This document shows positions 26,572 through 35,400 of a stretch of 64,000 bases of DNA, piece by piece. The DNA comes from Thermomonas carbonis (GTDB lineage Bacteria; Pseudomonadota; Gammaproteobacteria; Xanthomonadales; Xanthomonadaceae): contig NZ_CP060719.1 in assembly GCF_014396975.1 (NCBI RefSeq), positions 1,274,001-1,338,000 of the forward strand. Reading direction: 5' to 3'. Position numbers and translations under genes: made by a program. The notes under the pieces were generated by a model. It did no database searches, had not been told where the DNA came from, and was given only the letters and a program-made list of their open reading frames with translations. Numbering within the stretch: position 1 is the stretch's first letter; every line of letters starts with the position of its first letter.

Positions 26572-28281
26572 ATGTCCGACAAACCGCTGACCGACGTCAC
26601 CTTTTCCTCGTTCGACCTGCATCCGGCGCTGATCGCCGGGCTGGAAGCCGCCGGCTTCACCCGCTGCACCCCGATCCAGGCGCTGACCCTGCCGCTGGCG
26701 CTGGCCGGCCGCGACGTCGCCGGCCAGGCCCAGACCGGCACCGGCAAGACCCTGGCTTTCCTGGTCGCGGTCATCGACCGCCTGCTGAAGCGCCCCGCGC
26801 TGGCCGACCGCAAGGCCGAAGACCCGCGCGCACTGATCCTGGCCCCCACCCGCGAGCTGGCGATCCAGATCCACAAGGACGCGGTGAAGCTGGGCGACCA
26901 GCTCGGCCTGAAGTTCGCCCTGGTGTACGGCGGCGTGGACTACGACAAGCAGCGCGAGCTGCTGCAGCGCGGTGCCGACGTGATCATCGCCACCCCTGGC
27001 CGGCTGATCGACTACGTCAAGCAGCACAAGGTGGTCAGCCTGCACGCCTGCGAGATGTGCGTGCTGGACGAGGCCGACCGCATGTTCGACCTCGGCTTCA
27101 TCAAGGACATCCGCTTCCTGCTGCGCCGGATGCCGGAGCGCACCACCCGGCAGACGCTGCTGTTCTCGGCCACGCTCAGCCATCGCGTGCTGGAGCTCGC
27201 CTACGAGCACATGAACGAGCCGGAAAAGCTCGTGGTCGAAACCGAATTCATTACTGCGGCGAAAGTCCGGCAGAAGCTGTACTACCCGGCCGACGAGGAA
27301 AAGCTGCCGCTGCTGATCGGCCTGCTGTCGCGCAGCGAAGGCGCGCGGACGATGGTATTCGTCAACACCAAGGCGTTTGTCGAGCGCGTGGCCCGCGGGC
27401 TTGAACGCGCGGGTTATCGCGTCGGCGTGCTCAGCGGCGACGTGCCGCAGAAGAAGCGCGAGTCGCTGCTGAAGAAGTTCCAGGCCGGCCAGCTGGAATT
27501 GCTGGTGGCCACCGATGTGGCCGCGCGCGGCCTGCACATCGATGGCGTCTCGCACGTCTACAACTACGACCTGCCGTTCGATGCCGAGGACTACGTGCAC
27601 CGCATCGGCCGCACCGCGCGCCTCGGTGCCGAGGGCGACGCGATCAGCTTCGCCTGCGAGCGTTACGGGATGTCGCTGCCCGACATCGAGGCCTACATCG
27701 ACCAGAAAATCCCCGGCGAACACGTCACCCCGGAGATGCTGATCGCGCTGCCGCGCAAGCCGCGCGAAGGCGTGGAAGCCAATCCCGAAGATGGCGAGAG
27801 CATCGGCGAGATCTTCAAGGAAGTGCGCGAGGCACGCGCCGCCGAAGACGCCAAGCGCGGTGGTGGTCGTGGCGGTCCGCCGTCGCGCGGTCGTTCCGGC
27901 GAACGCAGCGGGTCCTCGTCCCGCTCTGGCTCCAGTTCGAGTTCCGGCGAACGCCCCGCGCGTGGCCCGCGTCCGCCGCGCAAGCCACGCGTCGAAGGTG
28001 AAGCGGTTGCCGCTGCCAATGTCGATGCCGTGATGCCCGCAGCCGCGGCACCCGCGCAGCAGGCAGTACCTTCGACCACCGGCATCGAGGACGACGCGCG
28101 CAAGCCGCGCAAGCGTCGCCGCCGCCGGCATGGCCGTCCGCTGGAAGGCGAGGCCGGCACCACGCCGAATGCAACGACTGCGGCTGGCGACAAGCCTGCG
28201 GCCACACCGGCATCGGGCGGCGACAAGCCTTCGCTGTTGAGTCGCCTCGGTCGCCGCATCAAGTCGCTGGTCGGCGGCTGA
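26572..28281 (+). CDS. rhlB: DEAD-box ATP-dependent RNA helicase RhlB
   Basis: RNA helicase associated with RNA decay. Motifs in order: Q-motif region, Walker [19 protein letters not shown] in [13 protein letters not shown] in LFSATLS, and HRIGRTAR. The 569-residue product is much longer than E. coli RhlB (421 aa). Residues from about 430 onward are a low-complexity tail with RGG/Ser-rich and Lys/Arg-rich stretches ([13 protein letters not shown]), likely an RNA-binding extension. ATG 26572 has GGAGG 8-12 bases upstream. The frame is open to 26494 without homology. It is divergent from trxA. Confidence 0.94.
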   Translation: MSDKPLTDVTFSSFDLHPALIAGLEAAGFTRCTPIQALTLPLALAGRDVAGQAQTGTGKTLAFLVAVIDRLLKRPALADRKAEDPRALILAPTRELAIQIHKDAVKLGDQLGLKFALVYGGVDYDKQRELLQRGADVIIATPGRLIDYVKQHKVVSLHACEMCVLDEADRMFDLGFIKDIRFLLRRMPERTTRQTLLFSATLSHRVLELAYEHMNEPEKLVVETEFITAAKVRQKLYYPADEEKLPLLIGLLSRSEGARTMVFVNTKAFVERVARGLERAGYRVGVLSGDVPQKKRESLLKKFQAGQLELLVATDVAARGLHIDGVSHVYNYDLPFDAEDYVHRIGRTARLGAEGDAISFACERYGMSLPDIEAYIDQKIPGEHVTPEMLIALPRKPREGVEANPEDGESIGEIFKEVREARAAEDAKRGGGRGGPPSRGRSGERSGSSSRSGSSSSSGERPARGPRPPRKPRVEGEAVAAANVDAVMPAAAAPAQQAVPSTTGIEDDARKPRKRRRRRHGRPLEGEAGTTPNATTAAGDKPAATPASGGDKPSLLSRLGRRIKSLVGG

Positions 28282-28294
28282 TTCCGCCGGCGCG

Positions 28295-30658
28295 TCAGCG
28301 CGCCGGACACGCTGCGGGGGTCGTGCAGACCCGCGCGCGCACCTTCTCCAGATAGGCCAGCATGCTCGGCGCGGGATCCTTCACCGTGTCCCGCACCGTG
28401 TCCGCGCGTCGCAATGCGGCGGCGGCCCCGGTAGTGTCGCCATTGGCCAGGCGGACATCCGCCACGGTGGCCCAGGTCGAGGCGTGGCGGCCATTCGGTA
28501 CCTCCGCATAGACGCGGTCGGCCATCGCCCCCGCGTCCTCCGCTATCGGCAGCGCCTGCCTGGCCTCACCCACGTCCAGCGACACCCGCGCGACATTGGT
28601 CAGCGCGGTCAGGGTCATCGGGTGCTCGCTGCTGAACACCTTGCGGCGCATCGCCAGCGATTGCCGATGCAGGGCGAGTGCCGCTTGCGTGTCGCCGCGA
28701 TCTTCGGCCAGCAGCGCGCGATTGTTGAGCAGGATCGCCTGGTCCGGACTGCCTTGCGGATACGCCACCGCCATCGCCGCCTGTGCGCTTGCATACAGCG
28801 TGTCGGCACGGGGCAGGTCTTCCAGGCCGTGCGCGGCATGCGCCAGGTTGGACAGGATGTTGACCCGGTCCTTCTCTGCCGCGCCGGGATGCGCATCGAA
28901 CCAGGTCATGCTCTTGCGCAGCCAGGGATCGGCCTGGCGATAGTCTTCGCGCACCAGGTACAGATTGCCCAGATTGCCCAAGACGATGCCGTACAGCGGA
29001 TCGTCGGTCAGGCGATTGCGCTCCAGCCGCGCGATCACCTCGCGGAAACCGGCTTCGGCTTCCTTGCCGCGATCCTGTTCCTGCCGTAGGTAGGCGATCG
29101 CGTCGCCGATGCGCAAGCTGCGGATGTCGTCGTCGCCGAACGCCGCGCGACTTTCCGCCAGTGCCTTGCCCAGCTGCGCCTCCGCGGCGTCGAGCCGGTA
29201 GCGGCTGAGCATGCTGTAGGCGATGCCGAAGCGGATCTCCGCGGCCAGCTCCGGGCGGCTGCCGAAACGTTCGTCGATGCGAGTGGCGGCGACATCCAAC
29301 GCTTCGCTCAAGGTCAGCTCGCGGTCGGCGTCGAACGGATCCGAGGCCTGCGTGACTTCCAGCAGGAAGTCGTTCATTTCGCGCAGGTCGGCGGCACCCT
29401 GGCGTGCCTGTTGCGCCTGCCACATCGCAATACCCGACGCGGCCAGCACCGCCGCCAGCGCCAACGTGCCTGCAGCCACGCCCAGCGGGTGCCGGCCAAC
29501 GAACTTGCGCAGCCGGTAACCCGCCGAATCCGGATGCGCCAGCACCGGCTTGCCCTGCAGCCAGCGCTCGATGTCGGCGGCCAGCGACTGCGCGGTGGCG
29601 TAGCGGCGCGCGGCGTCCTTGTGCATCGCCTTGGCGACCACGTGCTGCAGATCGTCGGTCAGTTGCGATGCGCGTTCGCCGCGCGACGGATCAGCATCGC
29701 CGGCGCGCTGCAGCACACTGCGCAATGACGGCGGCTCGCCATCGCAGATCGCCCGTTCGGCTTCGGCCGGGGTCAGCCCGTCCAGCCGATACGGGCGCTC
29801 GCCGGCGACCAGCTGGAACAGCAGCACGCCCAGCGAATACACGTCGGACGCGGTGGTCAGCGGTTGCCGGCGCACGTGTTCCGGGCTGGCGTAGGCCGGG
29901 GTCATCGCGGTCAGCTGGGTCGCGCCGGGATCGCCATTGGCATCTTCGCCGAGGGTGCGCGCGATGCCGAAGTCGAGCAGCTTGGGTTCGCCGTCGCGGG
30001 TGACCAGGATGTTGTCCGGCTTGAGGTCGCGGTGCACGACCAGGTGGCGATGCGCTTCCTGCACGCCGGCGCAGACCTTCAGGAACAGGCGCAGGCGCGC
30101 GCGCAGGTCGAGCGCGTCGCGGTCGCAATGACCGGTCAGCGATATGCCGTCGACGAACTCCATCGCCAGCCACGGCAGGCCGGACGCGGTGCGCCCGCCG
30201 TCGAGGATGCGCGCGATGTTGGGATGCTGCAGGCGGGCCAGCAGGATCCGTTCCTGCTCGAAGCGCGCCAGCATCTGCCGGCGGAATTCGGGCGCCGCCA
30301 TAAGATGCAGCGGACGGATCAGCTTGACCGCCACGTCCTGGTCGTAGCTGCCGTCGGCGCGGCGTGCGCGGTAGACCACACCCATGCCGCCGGCATCCAG
30401 CCGCGCCAGCAACTGGTAGTTGCCCACGTGCTCGCCGATCGCCGGGAAGCCTTCCGGCTCCGGCGCACTCGCGCTGTGTTCGAGGAAGCCGCCGAGCGAA
30501 CATTCGGTGTCCAGCAGGCGTTGCACCCGCAACCGCAGCGCATCCGGCAAATCCTGCGCTGCGAGCCAGGTCTTGCGTTGTTCGCCGGGCTGCTCCAGTG
30601 CGCGTTCGAACCAGTCCAGCACGGCGCTTTCGGTCGACGTCTCTGTCGGCACTGTCAT
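28295..30658 (-). CDS. Membrane Ser/Thr protein kinase with TPR C-terminus (module 2)
   Basis: 787 residues with the same architecture as the kinase at 17582-20260. The kinase domain is at about 80-350 with DAGGMG at 88-93, Lys112, catalytic HRD at 209-211 and DFG at 229-231. A membrane helix lies near 420-440 (GVAAGTLALAAVLAASGIAMW), followed by TPR-like helical repeats with LGNLGNLYLVREDYRQA. ATG 30658 has AGGGG at a proper distance. The sigma gene is divergent here, unlike module 1 where the pair overlaps. Targets unknown. Confidence 0.88.
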   Translation of the reverse strand: MTVPTETSTESAVLDWFERALEQPGEQRKTWLAAQDLPDALRLRVQRLLDTECSLGGFLEHSASAPEPEGFPAIGEHVGNYQLLARLDAGGMGVVYRARRADGSYDQDVAVKLIRPLHLMAAPEFRRQMLARFEQERILLARLQHPNIARILDGGRTASGLPWLAMEFVDGISLTGHCDRDALDLRARLRLFLKVCAGVQEAHRHLVVHRDLKPDNILVTRDGEPKLLDFGIARTLGEDANGDPGATQLTAMTPAYASPEHVRRQPLTTASDVYSLGVLLFQLVAGERPYRLDGLTPAEAERAICDGEPPSLRSVLQRAGDADPSRGERASQLTDDLQHVVAKAMHKDAARRYATAQSLAADIERWLQGKPVLAHPDSAGYRLRKFVGRHPLGVAAGTLALAAVLAASGIAMWQAQQARQGAADLREMNDFLLEVTQASDPFDADRELTLSEALDVAATRIDERFGSRPELAAEIRFGIAYSMLSRYRLDAAEAQLGKALAESRAAFGDDDIRSLRIGDAIAYLRQEQDRGKEAEAGFREVIARLERNRLTDDPLYGIVLGNLGNLYLVREDYRQADPWLRKSMTWFDAHPGAAEKDRVNILSNLAHAAHGLEDLPRADTLYASAQAAMAVAYPQGSPDQAILLNNRALLAEDRGDTQAALALHRQSLAMRRKVFSSEHPMTLTALTNVARVSLDVGEARQALPIAEDAGAMADRVYAEVPNGRHASTWATVADVRLANGDTTGAAAALRRADTVRDTVKDPAPSMLAYLEKVRARVCTTPAACPAR

Positions 30659-30755
30659 CGGTGCATCCCCTGTTGGCGCGCCTGTTCGCGCGTCGCGTCT
30701 CGGCGATGCCACCGTAGCAGGCGGCGATGCGCACCTGCCGTGCACGCACCGTTGC

Positions 30756-30761
30756 TAGACT
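30756..30761 (+). promoter_or_regulatory. Candidate -10 element giving a leaderless sigma-factor mRNA
   Basis: TAGACT ends eight bases before the ATG at 30769, the distance expected between a -10 box and a start site. No Shine-Dalgarno sequence is present. The -35 region is not convincing. Confidence 0.3.
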
Positions 30762-30768
30762 CGGGTGC

Positions 30769-31332
30769 ATGTCTTCGAGCGACGATTTCACTGCGCTGTT
30801 GGGTGCCTGGCGCGCGGGCGACCAGACCGCACGCGATCGCCTGGTCGGTATCGTCTATCCCGAGCTCCGCGCGATCGCGCGCCGGCAACTGGCCAACGAA
30901 CGCGGCGACCACACCCTGCAGCCCACCGCGCTGGTCAACGAGGCCTACATGCGGCTCAGCCGGCTGGACCGCATCGACTGGCAGGATCGCGTGCATTTCG
31001 TGCGGATGGCGGCGCGGTTGATGCGCGAGATCCTGGTCGACCACGCGCGCCGGCATGGCGCCGGCAAGCGCGATGGCGGCGAACGCGTGCCGATCACCCA
31101 GGTCGACGTGGCCGCGTCGGTCGGCGACATCGACATGCTCGCCCTGGATGGCGCGCTGGATCGGCTGGCGGCGATCGACCCGGCGCGCGCGCAGCTGGTC
31201 GAACTGCGCTACTTCGGCGGCCTGACCATCGAGGAAACCGCAGAGGCGCTGTCGATCTCCCCGGCCACGGCCAAGCGCCACTGGCAGGCTGCGCGGGCGT
31301 GGCTGTTCGAGGCCCTGTCCGAACCGTCCTGA
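30769..31332 (+). CDS. ECF-type RNA polymerase sigma factor (module 2)
   Basis: 187 residues with sigma region 2 (DHTLQPTALVNEAYMRL, MREILVDHARRHGA) and region 4 (RYFGGLTIEETAEALSISPATAKRHW). Sequence pattern and length match the kinase-associated ECF subgroup and the sigma of module 1. ATG 30769 is chosen because the upstream 14 codons lack homology. It is divergent from the module 2 kinase across about 110 bp. Confidence 0.87.
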   Translation: MSSSDDFTALLGAWRAGDQTARDRLVGIVYPELRAIARRQLANERGDHTLQPTALVNEAYMRLSRLDRIDWQDRVHFVRMAARLMREILVDHARRHGAGKRDGGERVPITQVDVAASVGDIDMLALDGALDRLAAIDPARAQLVELRYFGGLTIEETAEALSISPATAKRHWQAARAWLFEALSEPS

Positions 31333-31510
31333 GCGATTGTTTGGCGATGTGGCGTGCATGGCTCCCGGCGCTGGGCAGTCCGTCGTGCATGCACAGGCGC
31401 ACTCCGGGGCGAAGCCGGCTCATCGTCGCAGTGATCGCGATGACGTGAGCCGATTGGCCGGCGTCCTGCGCCTGTTGGTCTGACAGGACATTCCGTCCGG
31501 AGATCAGCGC

Positions 31511-32743
31511 ATGGCACAGCATCGGGGAACGCAACTGGCATTGATCACGGCGCTCGCCTTGGCGGGTTGCCAGCAGGGCGGCAGCCCGGCGCAGGAGATC
31601 GTGGCGCAGGGCACAACGCCGCAAGGCATGACGGAGGGCTTCCCCGCGGTGGCGATGACGGACGCCGCAGCGCCTGCGGTCACCGAAGCCGGAAGCATGC
31701 CGCCGCTACTCGACACCAGCCGCATGCAGGCCGCGCAAATCGTCGACAGCAACGGTTTCGGCCAGCCGATGGTCGCCGCGGAGCTGCAGATTCCCGCCGG
31801 CTGGCAGGCGGTAGGCGGGGTCACCTGGAATGACGCCACCAACTGCATCGCCAACCAGTTGCAGATCGGCTGGAGCGCGATCGGGCCGGACAGCCTGACC
31901 GCGGTGGAAATCCTGCCCGGCTTCAACTGGCAGGTCGCGGGTACCGAGATCCAGATGAATCCCTGCCCGTCCGCGCCGTATCGCAGCACCCGCGAATTCC
32001 TCGAAGCCACCGTGCAGCGCACCCGGCCCGGTGCGCGCGTGCTCGACTACCAGGATCAGCCCGAGATCGCCCAGCAGATGGCGCGCGCCGCGCAGGCGCG
32101 ACCGCAAGCCAACCAGCAGGCGCAGGTGCGCCATGACGCCGGCCGCCTGCTGATCGCCTACCCCAAGGATGGCGTGGACATGCGTGAGGTCCTCACCGCC
32201 ACGGTGAGCTTCTCGTCGATGCAGGGCAACGTGGTGGGCGGCACCGCGACGATCAGCTCGATTCGCGCGCCAAACAACCGGCTGGACTTCGACCTCGGCA
32301 CGCGCGTGCTCGCCGGCATGCGCGCCAACCCGCAGTGGTTGGACGCGATGAGGCAACGCAGCATGGCCAACCTGCAGCGGGTCAGCAACGCGCAGAGCAG
32401 CAGCATCAACGACTGGCACAACCGGCAGATGGCGATCATCAACGCACGCGGCGCCGCCGACCGCGCGGCGATCCGGATGCGCACCAATCAGGAGGTCTCC
32501 GGCATCTACAACGCGATCGCCGCCAACACCAGCGCGACCAGCGACAGCATGCACAAGACGACCATGTCCGGCGTCCGGGAGGTCAACAACTACGCCGGTG
32601 TGGATGGAAGCACGGTGCAGTCCAGCATCCATGGCGGCAGCCAGGTGTTCCAGGACACCGCCAATCCCGCCAATGCCTACAGCACCGATGCGCCGTACCC
32701 CAGTCCGCCGGCCGGTTATGTCGAACTGGAGCGCGAGCAATGA
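31511..32743 (+). CDS. Predicted lipoprotein, 410 aa
   Basis: The signal peptide ends in the lipobox LALAGC (Cys20), so the protein should be lipid-anchored. A conserved-looking domain at about 90-260 (IPAGWQAVGGVTWN, PKDGVDMREVLTATVSF) is followed by a Gln/Asn/Ser/Ala-rich helical region with many Met and Asn. No family recognised. GGAG lies nine bases before the ATG. Its TGA overlaps the ATG of the rhodanese-like gene (ATGA), so the two are translated together. Confidence 0.75.
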   Translation: MAQHRGTQLALITALALAGCQQGGSPAQEIVAQGTTPQGMTEGFPAVAMTDAAAPAVTEAGSMPPLLDTSRMQAAQIVDSNGFGQPMVAAELQIPAGWQAVGGVTWNDATNCIANQLQIGWSAIGPDSLTAVEILPGFNWQVAGTEIQMNPCPSAPYRSTREFLEATVQRTRPGARVLDYQDQPEIAQQMARAAQARPQANQQAQVRHDAGRLLIAYPKDGVDMREVLTATVSFSSMQGNVVGGTATISSIRAPNNRLDFDLGTRVLAGMRANPQWLDAMRQRSMANLQRVSNAQSSSINDWHNRQMAIINARGAADRAAIRMRTNQEVSGIYNAIAANTSATSDSMHKTTMSGVREVNNYAGVDGSTVQSSIHGGSQVFQDTANPANAYSTDAPYPSPPAGYVELEREQ

Positions 32744-33477
32744 GCACGATGACCAGGTGGGCGGGATGTCTCTCGGTGGCGATCGCCGGTTGTCTCGCGA
32801 TACCCGCTGCATTCGCCCAGGACAGCTTCGGCAGTCCGGCGCGCCCGCAAGCGCCGCCTGCACGCCCGACAACGGCGCAGCAGCCGATGCCGCAACGACC
32901 GATGCAACAACCCGCACCGACCTCGCGGTTGCCGGAAATGGCGATGCCGATCGGCCTTGCGAATGGCGAAGCGCAGGATTTCGGCGTGGCACCGACTGGC
33001 GAGCTGCGCGCCAGCCAGCAGCTGCACGGCCCCACCCCGACCTCGATCCCGGGCGGCAAGGTCATCGCGACCCGCCAACTTTCGCAACTGCTGCAAGGCG
33101 GCCAGGGCAACGTGCTGCTCCTGCATGCCTACGGCGCACCCGAACATCTGCCGGGCGCGCAGGCGGCCGGTCCGGCATCGCAGGGCGGCAGTTTCGACGA
33201 CCAGGTCCAGCGCGAATTCGGCCAGTACCTGCGCCAGGCCACCGGTGGCGACACGTCGCGCATGTTGGTGGTGTATTGCGCGGGACCACAGTGCTGGGGT
33301 TCGTACAACGCGGCGCTGCGCGCCATCCGGATGGGGTTCCGCAACGTGCATTGGTATCGCGGCGGCGTCGAGGCCTGGCGACAGGCGGGTTTGCCGGTGC
33401 AGGGCGGGCAGGGTCGTCCGATGCCGCCATCGACCGCACCGGGACAGGGCACGGCACCCGCGCGCCAGGGATGGTGA
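32740..33477 (+). CDS. Exported rhodanese-like protein with C-x4-C-W active loop
   Basis: 245 residues: a signal peptide (cleavage near 26, AAFAQ), a Pro/Gln-rich linker at 30-65, then a rhodanese domain. The active-site loop reads VVYCAGPQCWGSYNAALR, a CxxxxCW arrangement resembling the CXXCW-motif rhodaneses tied to PQQ-dependent catabolism, with the typical RGGVEAWRQAGLPV end. It may carry sulfur or act on a periplasmic disulfide. It is co-translated with the upstream lipoprotein (ATGA overlap); a lipoprotein/rhodanese pair suggests one envelope complex. No PQQ genes are in view. Confidence 0.78.
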   Translation: MSTMTRWAGCLSVAIAGCLAIPAAFAQDSFGSPARPQAPPARPTTAQQPMPQRPMQQPAPTSRLPEMAMPIGLANGEAQDFGVAPTGELRASQQLHGPTPTSIPGGKVIATRQLSQLLQGGQGNVLLLHAYGAPEHLPGAQAAGPASQGGSFDDQVQREFGQYLRQATGGDTSRMLVVYCAGPQCWGSYNAALRAIRMGFRNVHWYRGGVEAWRQAGLPVQGGQGRPMPPSTAPGQGTAPARQGW

Positions 33478-33728
33478 TTCCGCTTCCACGCCCGCGACAC
33501 AGGGAGGTGTGCGGGCACCACGCGCAATGCGCAGCACCAGGAGGCTGGCCCGGATGGTCCTGGCGAATCGTTCGCCATGGTCATCCGGGCCAGGCCGTTT
33601 GCCGGCAATCGCGGATCCCGCTGATTGGTCTTGCGATGTAGCTGGCGGTTGCGATCAGCCGCTGCTGCGCGATCCGGCGGACGCGGTGCCGCGCTGACGT
33701 CGCGCTGGTCGCGGCCAGCGGCTCGGGC

Positions 33729-33734
33729 GATACT
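33729..33734 (+). promoter_or_regulatory. Candidate -10 element of the ftsE operon
   Basis: GATACT followed by CCC lies 29 bases before the ftsE ATG. The 286-bp gap from 33478 to 33763 otherwise shows no gene and no strong terminator. Confidence 0.3.
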
Positions 33735-33763
33735 CCCTGTCCGCCCGCTCACGATCCCCCGCG

Positions 33764-34453
33764 ATGACGGTCCTGCGTTTCGACAGCGTCAGCAAGCAAT
33801 ACCCCGGCGGGCACACAGCCCTGTCCGAGGTCAGCTTTGCCGTGGACGCCGGCGAGATGCTGTTCGTCACCGGTCATTCCGGTGCCGGCAAGAGCACCCT
33901 GCTGAAGTTGATCCAGCTCGCCGAGCGGCCCAGTCGTGGCGCGGTGCTGTTCGGCGACCGCAACCTGCTGAAGGTGCGCGGTGGCGCCATCGCCCGGCAT
34001 CGGCGCAGCGTCGGCGTGGTCTACCAGAACCACCAGTTGCTGATGGACCGCAGCGTGGCCGAAAACGTCGCCCTGCCGCTGGTGCTGCGCGGGATGAAGC
34101 GGGCGGAAACCGGCAAGCGCGTGCGTTCGATCCTGGAACGCCTCGGCCTGGGCGCGCGTGACCGTGCGCTGCCCTCGCAGCTGTCCGCGGGCGAGCAGCA
34201 ACGCGTGGGCATCGCCCGCGCGGTGGTCGCCGAGCCGACCCTGCTGATCGCCGACGAGCCCACCGGCAACCTCGATCCCACCCTGTCCGCCGAGATCATG
34301 GCGTTGTTCGCCTCGCTGCCCGAGCGCGGCACCAGCGTGCTGGTCGCCAGCCACGACCTGGGCCTGGTCAAGCGCATGAAGAAGCGCGTGCTGGTGCTCG
34401 ATCACGGCCGGTTGCTGGACGACATTTCGCCGGAGGACCTGGCGGATGAATGA
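33764..34453 (+). CDS. ftsE: Cell division ATP-binding protein FtsE
   Basis: ABC ATPase of 229 residues with Walker A GHSGAGKST (37-45), signature LSAGEQQRVGIARA, Walker B LLIADEP and the His-loop SHD. With FtsX it forms the divisome complex that controls amidase activators at the septum. Length and motif order are typical. The FtsX gene overlaps its end by 8 bp. Confidence 0.95.
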   Translation: MTVLRFDSVSKQYPGGHTALSEVSFAVDAGEMLFVTGHSGAGKSTLLKLIQLAERPSRGAVLFGDRNLLKVRGGAIARHRRSVGVVYQNHQLLMDRSVAENVALPLVLRGMKRAETGKRVRSILERLGLGARDRALPSQLSAGEQQRVGIARAVVAEPTLLIADEPTGNLDPTLSAEIMALFASLPERGTSVLVASHDLGLVKRMKKRVLVLDHGRLLDDISPEDLADE

Positions 34454-35399
34454 GCAGGCATCGGCGAACGCGCAGGCCAGTCGCTTCGGCGCATGGCTGG
34501 ACCACCACGGCTTCAGCATCGTCGCCAGCCTCGGCCGGCTGCTGCGCAAGCCGTGGGCGACCCTGCTCACCGTCGGGGTGATGGCGGTCGCGCTGGCGCT
34601 GCCGCTGGGCCTGTGGGTAGTGATGCAGAACCTGTCGCGGTTGGGCGGCGAAGTGCAGTCCTCGCGCGATGTCGCCGTGTTCCTCAAGCCGGAAATCGAC
34701 GCCGCCCGGGCGCAGGCCATCGCCGCCACCCTGCGTGCGCGCGGCGATGTGGCGAAGGTCGAGCTCATCGCCCCCGAACAGGCCTTGCAGCAATTGCGCG
34801 CTCGCGACGACTTGGCCGCGGCCATCGATGCACTGGGCGAAGAGGCGGCGCGCGCGGCATTGCCCAGCGTGCTGCGGGTCAGCCCGCGCGGCGACGAATT
34901 GCTGTTGGCGGAATCGCTCAAGGCACTGCCCGACGCCGAACGCGTGCAGCACGACGCGCTCTGGCGCGAACGCCTCGATGCGTGGCTGCGCTTCGGTGGT
35001 CGCGCGGTGCTGGTGCTGGCCGCGTTGCTTGGCCTCGGCGCGTTGCTGGTGGTCGGCAATACCGTGCGCCTGGACATCCAGTCGCGCCGCGAGGAAATCG
35101 GCGTGCTGCAGTTGCTCGGCGCGAGTGATGGATTCGTGCGCCGGCCGTTCCTGTATCTCGGTGCGTGGTACGGCCTCGGCGCGGGCGCATTGGCGCTGGG
35201 CGTGCTGACGCTGGCCTGGCTTGCGCTGCGCGAGCCGCTGGCCGACCTCGCCGCGCGTTATGGCAGCAGTTTCGCGTTGCAGGGCCTGCCGCCGTTGCCT
35301 GCGTTGGCAGTGCTGGCCGCTGCCGGATTGCTTGGCTGGCTTGGGGCCGGTGTCGTGACCGGCCACTATCTGCGGCAGACCCGCCCAGTGGAGCGCTGA
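34446..35399 (+). CDS. ftsX: Cell division protein FtsX
   Basis: 317 residues with the FtsX topology: one helix at about 38-60, an extracytoplasmic domain (about 65-165, with VAVFLKPEIDAARAQAIA), then three helices at about 185-205, 235-260 and 285-305, with the cytoplasmic EIGVLQLLGAS coupling loop. It is the membrane partner of FtsE and overlaps it by 8 bp. The next gene begins one base after its stop. Confidence 0.94.
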   Translation: MNEQASANAQASRFGAWLDHHGFSIVASLGRLLRKPWATLLTVGVMAVALALPLGLWVVMQNLSRLGGEVQSSRDVAVFLKPEIDAARAQAIAATLRARGDVAKVELIAPEQALQQLRARDDLAAAIDALGEEAARAALPSVLRVSPRGDELLLAESLKALPDAERVQHDALWRERLDAWLRFGGRAVLVLAALLGLGALLVVGNTVRLDIQSRREEIGVLQLLGASDGFVRRPFLYLGAWYGLGAGALALGVLTLAWLALREPLADLAARYGSSFALQGLPPLPALAVLAAAGLLGWLGAGVVTGHYLRQTRPVER

Positions 35400-35400
35400 C

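Noticed and set aside
28282-28294. Terminator between rhlB and the convergent kinase gene
   Set aside because: Only 13 bp between the stops and no hairpin with a U-tract is seen.
33478-33763. Small gene or RNA in the gap before ftsE
   Set aside because: No start with ribosome-binding site and homology, no tRNA-like fold; it appears to be promoter DNA.
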